Shown here piece after piece: positions 18,244 to 26,958 of a DNA stretch of 64,000 nucleotides. The stretch lies in contig NZ_QPJD01000004.1 of NCBI RefSeq assembly GCF_003337375.1, forward strand, positions 308,530-372,529, read 5' to 3'. Position 1 is the first letter of the stretch. Every line of letters begins with the position of its first letter. A program made the translations under genes and the position numbers. The notes beneath the pieces were generated by a model. That model had not been told where the DNA came from and made no database searches. It was given only the letters and a program-made list of their open reading frames with translations. The stretch is from Paenibacillus prosopidis (GTDB lineage: Bacteria > Bacillota > Bacilli > Paenibacillales > Paenibacillaceae).

Positions 18244-18900
18244 TCAGCGAATCGCCAGCGGACTATTTTGAACGACCGACAACCATTCGCGGGCTATAAG
18301 TTCATGACCGGCTGCCGTCGGATGAACGCCGTCCCATAACCAATAAGCAGCTTCCGTGCCTGACGCTGCCTTGTCGAACGCCGCCTGCAGAGGCACGAAC
18401 ACTGCATTAAATTCCTCGGATAAGCGGCGCGATATGCCGCTATATTCATCAAGCTGTTTTTGCCACAGCTCCCATTTCTCCACCGTACAGCCCGTTTTTA
18501 AAGCAAACGGCTCGCATATGACCAGCCCGGAATGCGGCAGCACCTCTTTGGTCTCCTCAAGCAAATGCCGATACGCTCTTTCGAATCGGTCGGTAGCGCC
18601 GCTTGGCAGCCCTTCAACAATTCGCCAGACATCGTTCACGCCGATCAGCATGCTGATCAGGTCCGGTTTCAGGCTGATTGCGTCCTCGTTCCAACGCGCG
18701 TACAAATCAGATACCCGATTACCACTGATGCCTCTGTTGATAAAATGCGGCCGCTCTCCAGCCAGTTCATATCCAAGCTTCCCTGCTAGGATAAAGACGT
18801 AGCTGTGACCCAATATATGATTGGGATCTTCGTTGCGGCCCCGACTACCGTCGGTAATAGAATCGCCTTGAAATAAAATCGTTCTGGATTGCCGATTCAT
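18244..18900 (-). CDS. SGNH/GDSL hydrolase, probable carbohydrate acetyl esterase
   Basis: The 218-residue cytoplasmic protein has block I FQGDSITD with catalytic Ser14, a block II Gly (GISGNR), block III GVND, and block V WDGVHPTAAGHE with the catalytic Asp and His. This is the compact rhamnogalacturonan/xylan acetyl esterase form of the superfamily. AGGAGGAATTCTCA precedes the ATG. It lies 12 bases behind the GH42 gene, so the two form an operon: deacetylation together with degalactosylation. A broken copy of its last 37 codons sits at 54244-54357. Confidence 0.9.
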   Translation of the reverse strand: MNRQSRTILFQGDSITDGSRGRNEDPNHILGHSYVFILAGKLGYELAGERPHFINRGISGNRVSDLYARWNEDAISLKPDLISMLIGVNDVWRIVEGLPSGATDRFERAYRHLLEETKEVLPHSGLVICEPFALKTGCTVEKWELWQKQLDEYSGISRRLSEEFNAVFVPLQAAFDKAASGTEAAYWLWDGVHPTAAGHELIAREWLSVVQNSPLAIR

Positions 18901-18912
18901 TGAGAATTCCTC

Positions 18913-20913
18913 CTATTTTTTGCGAAAAATGTCGTCTTCAACAAGCTTGACGATTTCCACCGCATACGGGTCCAAGTCGAGAGCAGGACCAACCGACTCC
19001 TCTCGCAGAAGACTCAAATACACGCCCCCCAACTCGACTGTCTGTTTCTTCCGCGTGAGATTCAACACGAATAAATAACTCGCCGTTCCCTTCCGGCGTA
19101 TCGAAATCTGAACCCCCTCCGGCAAACCGGCAAAACGGGTTACTCCGGACTCATCGGCAGCATTCCCGAATAAATCCAGGTAGAAGCTTTCCTCGGCAAC
19201 GGTGCCTATATAGTAGACTTTGCCCTCACCCCATGCATGAACCGTTACAGCCGGTTTCCCCGCGAAGAAATCGTCCTCATACCAAGCAATCGTCTCGGCG
19301 CCAGCAGGTTCCAGAATATCGCACCACTGACTGCAGGTATGCGTTTTCCCATCCGTCATACGGATAGTATGAACGTCATTGCCGACCGGATCGTATTCGG
19401 CTACGGTTACCCCTGCGGCCTCGGCCAACTGACCAGGGAGCGGATGAATCCAACATACGTTGTTCGGGTTTTTCACGCCGGTACGATTCGTCAAGATTAA
19501 GGTGGCTCCGTTCTTCACGCAATTCTTCAGCTTATCCGCCAGGTTTTCATCCAACAAATAGAGCGACGGCGCAATAATAAGGCGATACCTCTCCAGATTG
19601 TCCGTTGTATTCACAACATCCGTCAGAATGCCCGATTTGGTCAGAGCCCGATGATAAAGCTTCAGATTGTCGAAATAATCCATTCCTTCTGCCTGAGGCT
19701 GAATCGCGAACGCATTGTACAAGTCGTGCGAATGGAGAACGGCAGCCTCGCCAAGCACCTCCGAACCCGCCAAGACAGGAGAAAGCCGGTTCACTTCATC
19801 GCATAACATCCGATATTCCTCGAATCGTCTGCCGGGTACATTGCTGTGGTCGATTAATCCGTGCCAAAATTGTTCGGCGCCGAACGGAGCGCTTCGCCAC
19901 CGGAAATGAACGAGCGTGTCGGCGCCGCGGGCAATGCATTGCCAAGCGAAGGCCCGAATAAAGCCGGGCTGCGGAGTCCGCCACATCGGAAACCAGCATC
20001 CAGGAGGACCGCTGATCGTTTCCATGATCCAGAAATTGCGTCTCTTGATGCCCCGGGTTAAATCGAGTGTCAACGCACCGTTGTACCCGCCCGAAACCGA
20101 TTTCTCGGGGCTCGTGCCGGGGTAATAATCGAGAGAAGCAAAGTCCAATTCCTCGCAAAGCTTGTAATAATCGAGAGACATCGGATAGCTCCAAATATTA
20201 TGAGTGACGAAATGGTTCGGACAACATTTACGCAGGATGCTCAATTGCAATTGTTGAAATTCCACTACGGAATCGGTTTCGAACCGCTTCCAGTCGAGCA
20301 GATAAGACGGATTCCTGAAGCTTGTACCGCCAAACGGGGTAGAGATTTGCGTCCAGGTGCTATATTCACCGCTCCATACAACCGTACCCCAAGCCTGGTT
20401 CAAGGCTTCCAAAGTACCGTACTTCTTCAAGAGCCATTCGCGAAAGCGCTCGTTGCAAATCTCGCAATGACACTCGTTCAGGCTGAACTCATTATCGATC
20501 TGCCAACCGATCACTGCGGGGTGTTTGGCATAGTGAGAAGCCAGCTTCTCCACAATTCTCTCCGTAAAGACACGAATGGAAGGGCTGTTATAACAACGAT
20601 GCCCTCTTATCCCGGGATATTTCGGATGCAGCATCGCGTCCCGGGGAAGGACATCCGGAAAGCGTTCCACAAGCCAATTCGGAGGCGTACAGGACGGCGT
20701 GCCGATGACGACTTGGATTCCGTGCTTAAAGAAAACATTGATTGCATCATCGAGCCAGCCGAACTCATACCGCCCCTGCTCCGGTTCCAAGCGTGACCAG
20801 GCGAATTCGGCCACACGGATCAGGCTTATTCCCGTCTCCCGCATCAGCATTGCATCCTGTTCCCACATGGAGCAATCCCAGTGCTCCGGATAATAATCCA
20901 CTCCTATTTTCAT
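18913..20913 (-). CDS. GH42 beta-galactosidase
   Basis: The protein has 666 residues from the ATG at 20913, with a GGGGG-type site about nine bases upstream; an in-frame TTG three codons earlier is less likely. The N-terminus (MKIGVDYYPEHW) and the block WQIDNEFSLNECHCEIC, with acid/base Glu142, are hallmarks of GH42. WIMETISGPPGCWF holds the probable nucleophile Glu, and the CxC motif after DNEF fits the zinc-binding Cys cluster. A trimerisation domain and a C-terminal beta domain follow. It lacks a signal peptide and would hydrolyse beta-galactosides inside the cell. The AraC gene at 21198 is transcribed divergently across 284 bases. Confidence 0.94.
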   Translation of the reverse strand: MKIGVDYYPEHWDCSMWEQDAMLMRETGISLIRVAEFAWSRLEPEQGRYEFGWLDDAINVFFKHGIQVVIGTPSCTPPNWLVERFPDVLPRDAMLHPKYPGIRGHRCYNSPSIRVFTERIVEKLASHYAKHPAVIGWQIDNEFSLNECHCEICNERFREWLLKKYGTLEALNQAWGTVVWSGEYSTWTQISTPFGGTSFRNPSYLLDWKRFETDSVVEFQQLQLSILRKCCPNHFVTHNIWSYPMSLDYYKLCEELDFASLDYYPGTSPEKSVSGGYNGALTLDLTRGIKRRNFWIMETISGPPGCWFPMWRTPQPGFIRAFAWQCIARGADTLVHFRWRSAPFGAEQFWHGLIDHSNVPGRRFEEYRMLCDEVNRLSPVLAGSEVLGEAAVLHSHDLYNAFAIQPQAEGMDYFDNLKLYHRALTKSGILTDVVNTTDNLERYRLIIAPSLYLLDENLADKLKNCVKNGATLILTNRTGVKNPNNVCWIHPLPGQLAEAAGVTVAEYDPVGNDVHTIRMTDGKTHTCSQWCDILEPAGAETIAWYEDDFFAGKPAVTVHAWGEGKVYYIGTVAEESFYLDLFGNAADESGVTRFAGLPEGVQISIRRKGTASYLFVLNLTRKKQTVELGGVYLSLLREESVGPALDLDPYAVEIVKLVEDDIFRKK

Positions 20914-21197
20914 CAAAACCAACCCCCATACTCTCTCTTAAAAGAAATATCCCTTTCCGGCACTGACCGGTATATTCGGCTGCCGGACAACTCTCAGTAA
21001 ATGTACCATTATAATATATCGTTTACCCTGGTTTAAAAATATCGAATAATTGCATATAAAATTACGGAAATACCACAGCAGACTGTTTGAACCGCGCGCT
21101 ATTGTAACAGACGCCCTCATGATCCATAACCCTTGACAACATTACCATGTAATAATAATCTTATAACAAGCAAAAAATATAAAAAAACGGAAGTGTA

Positions 21198-22040
21198 ATG
21201 ATGCCTATGTTTGAGACAAAAGTCCGCTTGCTGATGATGCCTCCGGAACAATTCGTCCCCTTTTACATTGAAAGTATCGGTTACAATCCGTTTCAGGAGA
21301 CGGTCATAAGACGCGACGGTTATCCATTTCATCATTGGCTGCAAACGGTTTCAGGCGAAGGGAAGATTATCATTGAGGGATCTGCTTTCTCCCTTCCTCC
21401 CAATCACGGGATCATGCTGCCGCCGAATGTTCCCCATCAGTATTATTGTCTGGGAGATTCGTGGTCCACTTATTATTTAATGATAGACGGTCCGCAAATC
21501 TCTCCGTTTATGTCTATTTTGGACATCCAATTTTCTACGGTCTACAGCTGGCCGGAAGGGACGGAACCCGAGAATCTCATCGGGCAGATGCTGGAATCAT
21601 CTCTTCTCTCCCAAGACGTGACCGGTCTGGACAATTCGATTGACGTTTATCGTTTTCTTGTTCAATTGAAGAAGCACGGAACAACGGTTAACACGTCAAC
21701 CACCCAAAGCCTCGCAGTCCGGTTGCAGCCGCTTGTCAAATATCTGGACATAGAATATCGCAATCCGGACCTGGGCATGACAGAGATGTCGGACCGGCTG
21801 AATATCAGTCCGAGACATCTCAATTCGTTATTTAAAGAAACTTTCGGGTACACGCCTTATCAATATCTTATCAATCTGCGGATTCAAAAATCAAAGGAAA
21901 TGCTCACAAGCGAACGAAAGACGCCCATCCAGCATATTGCCGCATCGTCCGGCTTTCGCGATGCCAGTCACTTTATCGCCACTTTCCGCAAGCTTGAGCA
22001 CATGACACCCGATCAATACCGGCAAACCTTCGTAAAATAA
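21198..22040 (+). CDS. AraC-family regulator with cupin sensor domain
   Basis: The 280-residue protein has an N-terminal AraC-type cupin domain (about 1-150; EGKIIIEGSAFSLPPNHG, LPPNVPHQYY) and a C-terminal double helix-turn-helix (about 180-278; MSDRLNISPRHLNSLFKETF, SSGFRDASHFIATFRKLE). It is divergent from the GH42-SGNH operon and lies 88 bases upstream of the GH3 gene on the same strand, so it could control both. Such regulators bind sugars in the cupin pocket. The start is one of two adjacent ATG codons. Confidence 0.9.
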   Translation: MMPMFETKVRLLMMPPEQFVPFYIESIGYNPFQETVIRRDGYPFHHWLQTVSGEGKIIIEGSAFSLPPNHGIMLPPNVPHQYYCLGDSWSTYYLMIDGPQISPFMSILDIQFSTVYSWPEGTEPENLIGQMLESSLLSQDVTGLDNSIDVYRFLVQLKKHGTTVNTSTTQSLAVRLQPLVKYLDIEYRNPDLGMTEMSDRLNISPRHLNSLFKETFGYTPYQYLINLRIQKSKEMLTSERKTPIQHIAASSGFRDASHFIATFRKLEHMTPDQYRQTFVK

Positions 22041-22098
22041 CACATCAAGCGTAAACGGCGCAAAACGAAATTCCGGAACCTGTTTTTTCAGCCGCTTC

Positions 22099-22113
22099 GG
22101 AAAACGTTTTTCC
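22099..22113 (+). promoter_or_regulatory. Palindromic operator-like site before GH3
   Basis: GGAAAACGTTTTTCC is centred on CG and ends directly at the AAGGAG site of the GH3 gene. It resembles LacI-family operators. No LacI-type gene is in the window. A near twin is at 25126-25137. Confidence 0.45.
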
Positions 22114-22128
22114 AAGGAGTGAACGGAA

Positions 22129-24987
22129 GTGAACACCTTTCTATCCTATCCTTTCCAAAACATAAAATTCACTTTAGAAGAACGCGTCAGCGACCTCGTT
22201 TCCAGACTTACGCTTGAAGAGAAGCTCTCGCTTATCCCATTCAGACAGGGATCTGTAAAACGGCTCGGAATCCCTGGGTATTGGATTGGCGGAAACGCCG
22301 TTCAAGGTTTATTTGCATACGAGGGTGCCACAACAGTCTTCCCGCAGAACTTGGGCTTGTCCTGTACATGGAATACCGAATTGATCAAGGAAATCGGCGA
22401 GATGATCGGCGATGAAGCAAGAGCCTACGACAAGCTCCGAAATGGTCTGAGAGGTCTTATGCTCCGTGCGCCGGTGGTCGATTTAGCCCGCGATCCGAGA
22501 TGGGGAAGAACGGATGAAACCTTCGGCGAAGATCCTTTCTTAACGGGGTGTATGTACTCAGCCTATGCGAAGGGAATGCAGGGCGATCATCCATTTTATA
22601 TCAAAACAGCACCGATTTTAAATTATTTTTATGCAGGCAACAACGAGAGGGACCGGCTGAAAAGCTCGTCATGCATCAGTCCCCGCAATAAAAGGGAATA
22701 TTATCTAAAAGCATTTGAGACTCCTGTCCGCGAAGGTTCCGTACTTTCCGTCATGACCGCTTATAACGCTATAAACGGGACCCCCGCAATTTGCCATCCG
22801 GATATAAAAGCGGTTCTGAAGGATGAGTGGAGGCTGGACGGATTTGTCGTTTCCGCATTCTCAGATATGCAACAGACCGTCGATGAACATCAGTATTACA
22901 ATACTTATGCCGAAGCGGCTGCGGCAGCGATAAAAGCGGGAATCGATTGCATTATGGATGACAGCGAGCTTGTAAAGAAATCGATTCGAGAAGCCTTGGA
23001 TCAAGGCCTGCTTTCGGAAACGGACATTGACCGGGCGATTCGCAACGTATTCCGCGTTCGCATGCGGCTCGGCCAGTTCGATCCCGAAGCAATCAATCCA
23101 TATGCGCAAATTACGGAAAGCGTCCTTTACAAGCAAGAACACCGCGAGCTTGCGCTTAGGGCTGCGCGTGAATCGGTCGTCCTCTTGAAAAATGAGAATA
23201 ATATGCTTCCGCTCGACAAGGAAAGGTTGCAGAGCGCAGCTGTTATCGGTCCATTGGGAGATGTTGTTTGCCGAGGATTTTATACAGGCAGTCCGCCATA
23301 TCAGGTTACGCCGCTGCAAGGCATCATAAGCAAGCTCGACCCGAATAACGTTCAGTTCAAGGACGGCTGCGACCGGATTATACTGCAATCCGCCGCAACC
23401 CGCAGATTTGTCGGACAAAGGCATATCTACGATGCAACTCTGGCAGCGAATAAAGAGGATGCAGGCAGCGGAGAGCATTTCAAGCTGACCGATTGGGGCT
23501 TGGGGAGCCACACGCTGCTCTCTACAGCCAACCGCAGCTACGTGACGTGCGGAGCAAGCGGAATAAGCGCGTCGGCCAAGGAGGTTGGGGGATGGTTCAA
23601 TAAAGAACTGTTCAACTTCATTCCTCAGGAGGACGGGACTTTTGCGATCAAGGCATGGAACGGCCAAATCGCAACGGTCGTTGACGAAACAATCCGGCTG
23701 AAGGACGATGCACAGATTGGCATTTCCGACAAATTTATTATACATCCGGTTATCGATGGTATTGCCGAAGCTGTCGCCGCTGCGCGAGCCAGCGATGTTG
23801 CCATTGTCGTGGTCGGCAATCATCCGCTCATCAACGGCAGGGAAGAAGTCGACCGGCAGGACCTGTCCCTTCCGCCGCAACAAGAGAAGCTGATTCAAGA
23901 AGTGCATAAGGCGAATCCGAATACGGTTGTCGTCATTATAGGCAGCTATCCATTTGCGCTCAACTGGGCGCAAGAGAACATTCCGGCAATCGTCTATACG
24001 GCTCACGGCTGCCAAGAGCTCGGTAATGCCGTTGCCGATGTGCTCTTTGGAGATTACAACCCTGCCGGCCGCTTGAGCATGACCTGGTACCGTTCCGTCC
24101 TGGATCTGCCCGATATGTTGGATTACGATATTATAAAAGGAAAACGAACGTATTTGTATTTTGACGGCGATCCGCTGTATCCTTTCGGACATGGCTTGTC
24201 CTACACCGGCTTCCAATTCAGCGATCTGAAGCTCAGCAAACTTAAAATGACGGCAGATGATCAGGTGAAGGTCAAAGTGACGGTTAAAAATACGGGACTG
24301 CGCCCGGGCGACGAGGTCGTACAGCTTTATATAAGGGCGAACAAATCGAGAGTGAAACGGCCGCTTAAAGAGCTGCGCGGATTTACACGGATTTACTTGC
24401 AGCCCGGGGAGAAGAGAACGGTGGAATTCGATCTGGCCGGGACAGACTTTGCCTGTTGGGACGTTACCCGCGACGGGTATGCGGTAGAGACCGGCCCCTA
24501 TACGATCATGGTGGGAAATTCATCAGGCAATATTATCCTGGAAGCCGCCGTGCAAGTTCACGGTGAAACGATTCCGCCGAGATACCCGTATCTCATGATC
24601 CGTGCCGAAAATTATGACGATTACGCGTCTGTCTTTCTGGATGAGTGCCGTGACGGTGAAGCTCGTCAGTATGGCTTCGAGGTAACCGGCTCTTGTGTGA
24701 GCGTTATCGGCCGGGACGGCTGGATCAGCTTTCACGACGTCGAATTCGAATCGGGCGCAGCTGGCTTCGAAGCGCGGGCCGCTTGCGCGACCGAGAACGG
24801 ATCCATTGAAATGCGGCTGGATAATCCGGATGGCATGCTTACCGGCATTTGTCATATCGGTCATTCGGAGGGCAGGCATAGCTGGGGAACCTATTCTTGC
24901 CGTCTCACAGGGGCGGAAGGCAGGCACGATGTTTACCTCCGTTTGAAAGGAAGCGTTCATTTGAGCTCTTTCCGTTTTGTAAAATGA
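22129..24987 (+). CDS. GH3 beta-xylosidase/beta-glucosidase-type protein, nucleophile replaced
   Basis: A GTG start follows AAGGAGTGAACGGAA. The 952-residue protein has the GH3 N-terminal barrel (about 10-330), a C-terminal alpha/beta domain interrupted near 430-550 by an inserted beta-rich, fascin-like domain, an Fn3-like domain (about 705-800) and a CBM6-like end. The acid/base region reads GREEVDRQDLSLP. In the nucleophile block the usual GFVVSD reads GFVVSAFSD: codon 243 is GCA (Ala) where the family has Asp, with the next Asp at 246. The protein may be inactive, a binding protein, or use another residue. There is no signal peptide. The gene follows an AraC gene on the same strand. Confidence 0.9.
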   Translation: MNTFLSYPFQNIKFTLEERVSDLVSRLTLEEKLSLIPFRQGSVKRLGIPGYWIGGNAVQGLFAYEGATTVFPQNLGLSCTWNTELIKEIGEMIGDEARAYDKLRNGLRGLMLRAPVVDLARDPRWGRTDETFGEDPFLTGCMYSAYAKGMQGDHPFYIKTAPILNYFYAGNNERDRLKSSSCISPRNKREYYLKAFETPVREGSVLSVMTAYNAINGTPAICHPDIKAVLKDEWRLDGFVVSAFSDMQQTVDEHQYYNTYAEAAAAAIKAGIDCIMDDSELVKKSIREALDQGLLSETDIDRAIRNVFRVRMRLGQFDPEAINPYAQITESVLYKQEHRELALRAARESVVLLKNENNMLPLDKERLQSAAVIGPLGDVVCRGFYTGSPPYQVTPLQGIISKLDPNNVQFKDGCDRIILQSAATRRFVGQRHIYDATLAANKEDAGSGEHFKLTDWGLGSHTLLSTANRSYVTCGASGISASAKEVGGWFNKELFNFIPQEDGTFAIKAWNGQIATVVDETIRLKDDAQIGISDKFIIHPVIDGIAEAVAAARASDVAIVVVGNHPLINGREEVDRQDLSLPPQQEKLIQEVHKANPNTVVVIIGSYPFALNWAQENIPAIVYTAHGCQELGNAVADVLFGDYNPAGRLSMTWYRSVLDLPDMLDYDIIKGKRTYLYFDGDPLYPFGHGLSYTGFQFSDLKLSKLKMTADDQVKVKVTVKNTGLRPGDEVVQLYIRANKSRVKRPLKELRGFTRIYLQPGEKRTVEFDLAGTDFACWDVTRDGYAVETGPYTIMVGNSSGNIILEAAVQVHGETIPPRYPYLMIRAENYDDYASVFLDECRDGEARQYGFEVTGSCVSVIGRDGWISFHDVEFESGAAGFEARAACATENGSIEMRLDNPDGMLTGICHIGHSEGRHSWGTYSCRLTGAEGRHDVYLRLKGSVHLSSFRFVK

Positions 24988-25035
24988 AAAAAAATCGGCC
25001 GGCACCTTCAACGTGCCGGCCCAGTCGATTTGCGC
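24986..25035. terminator. Strong terminator between GH3 and AraC genes
   Basis: GCCGGCAC and GTGCCGGC pair around a 7-base loop, extended by outer AAATCG/CGATTT. Eight T follow on the minus strand, so it mainly serves the minus-strand AraC gene and may act both ways. Confidence 0.85.
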
Positions 25036-25125
25036 ACGACCAAATTTACCGATTCCCTGTCGTAATCCCAGGTGAGAACTTTTCACTGTCCAGTATCCTT
25101 TAATAGGTTTCAATTATGTTTTTCA

Positions 25126-25137
25126 GAAAACGTTTTC
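25126..25137. promoter_or_regulatory. Perfect palindrome GAAAACGTTTTC
   Basis: A 12-base perfect palindrome near-identical to the site at 22099. It lies just beyond the end of the minus-strand AraC gene, where no promoter is evident, so function is uncertain. Confidence 0.3.
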
Positions 25138-25166
25138 CAACCAAAAAAGCAATAAGGCACACGCGC

Positions 25167-26036
25167 TCACAAGCTTACCTGATTCAGTCTGTAGGCCTTT
25201 GGGGAGAGATCGTAATTTTTGGTAAACATACGAGTGAAATAATTGCTGTCGTTAAACCCGCAATCGTGAGAAATCTCCATAATGGTGAGATTGGTATGCT
25301 TCAGCAAAGTGCATGCGCGCTCCAAACGAAGCCGTTGAAGATAGGAAATAGGGGTCGTTTGATAATAGGATTGGAAGCTCCGGTTCAAATGCCTGACCGA
25401 AATATCAGATTTGACCGCGATTTCCTCCAGCGTTAGCGGCTCGAGATAATGATCTTCAATATAAGAGATCGCATTCGCCAAATGAATCAGATTACCAGGT
25501 ATATCCTTTTCCTGATTGTCATACTGTCTTGACAAATAGACGACTAGCTCCAAAAACCGTGAAATCAGCATCGTCTGATATCCCTGAAGCTTGTTGTTAT
25601 ATTCGTCGATCATGACAGAGATGAGATTAGAGACATAATCCAGGCTGGGAATCGACAAACTGAGCTTGCTTTGATACGAATGAATATTGCGGTAAAAGGG
25701 CTCCAAAACGAAAAGCGCCTGAAAACCGTTGGAAGTCCTTAGATGCGAACAGGCCGCCCGCAGCATTTCAGGCCGATACATAATATTGCAAATTTTAAAA
25801 TCATAAGGATCTTTGTAAGCATGGAGGGTTTCGCCATTGATGACAAATACATTTCCTTTCTTAATAAAAGAGGTTTCGTTATGGACAATATGCGTTGCGT
25901 TCCCATTCAACACAATCACGAGCTCGGAGAAGTCGAAATGCTTATGCAAGTCAAGGTCCTCGTCATGTCCGCCATATTGAATGAAGAACGGAAACTGCTT
26001 ATCCTTCGCGAACCATTCCAAATAGACGTTATTCAA
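25167..26036 (-). CDS. AraC-family regulator with cupin domain
   Basis: The start is a TTG at 26036, six bases behind AAGGGGGGG. The 289-residue protein has an N-terminal cupin domain (about 20-110; VLNGNATHIVHNETSFIKKG) and a C-terminal AraC domain (about 190-287; IAVKSDISVRHLNRSFQSYY, CGFNDSNYFTRMF). It is convergent with the GH3 gene, and no enzyme gene lies directly beside its promoter, so its targets are unclear. A collapsed pseudogene of a close relative is at 14421. Confidence 0.9.
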   Translation of the reverse strand: MNNVYLEWFAKDKQFPFFIQYGGHDEDLDLHKHFDFSELVIVLNGNATHIVHNETSFIKKGNVFVINGETLHAYKDPYDFKICNIMYRPEMLRAACSHLRTSNGFQALFVLEPFYRNIHSYQSKLSLSIPSLDYVSNLISVMIDEYNNKLQGYQTMLISRFLELVVYLSRQYDNQEKDIPGNLIHLANAISYIEDHYLEPLTLEEIAVKSDISVRHLNRSFQSYYQTTPISYLQRLRLERACTLLKHTNLTIMEISHDCGFNDSNYFTRMFTKNYDLSPKAYRLNQVSL

Positions 26037-26222
26037 TATGCCCCCCCTTTTTTCAGGTATTAGCCGCTCGAAATGTTTCTCGACCCGCTTTTGATCTAAT
26101 ATTAGTCATATTCACAATCGCTTGTACATCAAATAAAAACGAATTCTAATATCAATATTCTGCATCATATTGAAATAATGAAGTGTTATTGGAATATCAA
26201 TTGTTCTTATCCAAATCTTGCA

Positions 26223-26239
26223 GATGTTTCTGAAACATC
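26223..26239. promoter_or_regulatory. Palindrome upstream of AraC gene
   Basis: GATGTTTC, one base, GAAACATC: a perfect 8-base inverted repeat about 190 bases upstream of the regulator start, within the AT-rich 26037-26290 stretch that otherwise holds only its promoter region. Confidence 0.35.
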
Positions 26240-26295
26240 ACTTCAGGAAACTGAACAAGTCAACATGAATTTCGAATACTGCAAAATAAACTTGT

Positions 26296-26336
26296 GAAAA
26301 AACCGGCACAGATCGATGACTCAACCTCGTGCCGGT
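26296..26336 (-). terminator. Terminator of mosaic pseudogene
   Basis: ACCGGCAC pairs with GTGCCGGT and six T follow on the minus strand. It marks the end of the gene whose debris lies at 26360-26697. Confidence 0.75.
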
Positions 26337-26359
26337 TCGCTAACGGTACTTTTCATACT

Positions 26360-26697
26360 CTTACTTATTTGTTACGTCAAGCGCCTTTTGAACAGCAACA
26401 TGACCATCAAACCGAGCGATTTCAAACCGGGTCCTGGATATTCTGGAAGGGCGGGAACAACTGGCAGCGAATCTTCGACTTTGGCAACTGCGGATCGGGC
26501 CATTGGCTCCGATAACGGTTCCGTTAAACGCGCCAAAGGAATTGTTCGCGTTGCCTTCAAACGAATAGAGCGACAGAGGAACGCGCACTAGCAGCTTTTC
26601 CGCCTGGTCGAGCTGCATACACCTTAGTGATAAAACCATTCTCACCGTTTCCGCTAATCATGCCTTCACGCCACGCCCATCCGGGATTTATCCTCAT
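26360..26697 (-). pseudogene. Mosaic remnant: GH95-like start joined to a LamG-like piece
   Basis: An ATG at 26697 with a GAGGAGAG site opens MRINPGWAWREGMISGNGEN followed by GFIT, matching the N-terminus of the GH95-like gene at the left edge. After about 30 codons a different frame takes over and reads LYSFEGNANNSFGAFNGTVI, typical of the start of a LamG/concanavalin domain. It then shifts again towards the terminator. At least two large deletions and two frameshifts are needed, so this is what is left of one or two secreted or cytoplasmic hydrolases. Confidence 0.65.
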
Positions 26698-26725
26698 ACT
26701 GGCACTCTCCTCATCTCTGGCTAGT

Positions 26726-26778
26726 AAAACGCTTCGTGGAACCCGGATCCTTCCGATCCGGGTTCCACGAAGCGTTTT
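26726..26778. terminator. 24-bp perfect inverted repeat
   Basis: AAAACGCTTCGTGGAACCCG and its continuation GATC (26726-26749) are perfectly complementary to 26755-26778, with a 5-base loop and AAAA/TTTT ends. It could be a strong bidirectional terminator for the large gene at 26959. The stretch 26779-26922 has an open minus frame I do not recognise. Confidence 0.7.
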
Positions 26779-26958
26779 CATGTTCCCACCTATCATGTTT
26801 GCCGGGAGATCCGAATCAAGCAGCAATTCCTTTGCGGTCTCAAACCTTGCAATCAAAGAAACCAGCGGCAGTCCGGAAATTGCGTTCATATCCCGGACTG
26901 CCGTTGGTTCATTTCCAGTCACTGCAATCGTGATTGACTTGTCGCATTAATGCGTATT

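Noticed and set aside
22861..24216. 451-codon open frame on the minus strand
   Set aside because: It is antisense to the GH3 gene, has no ribosome site, and its sequence resembles no protein; it reflects the codon bias of the real gene.
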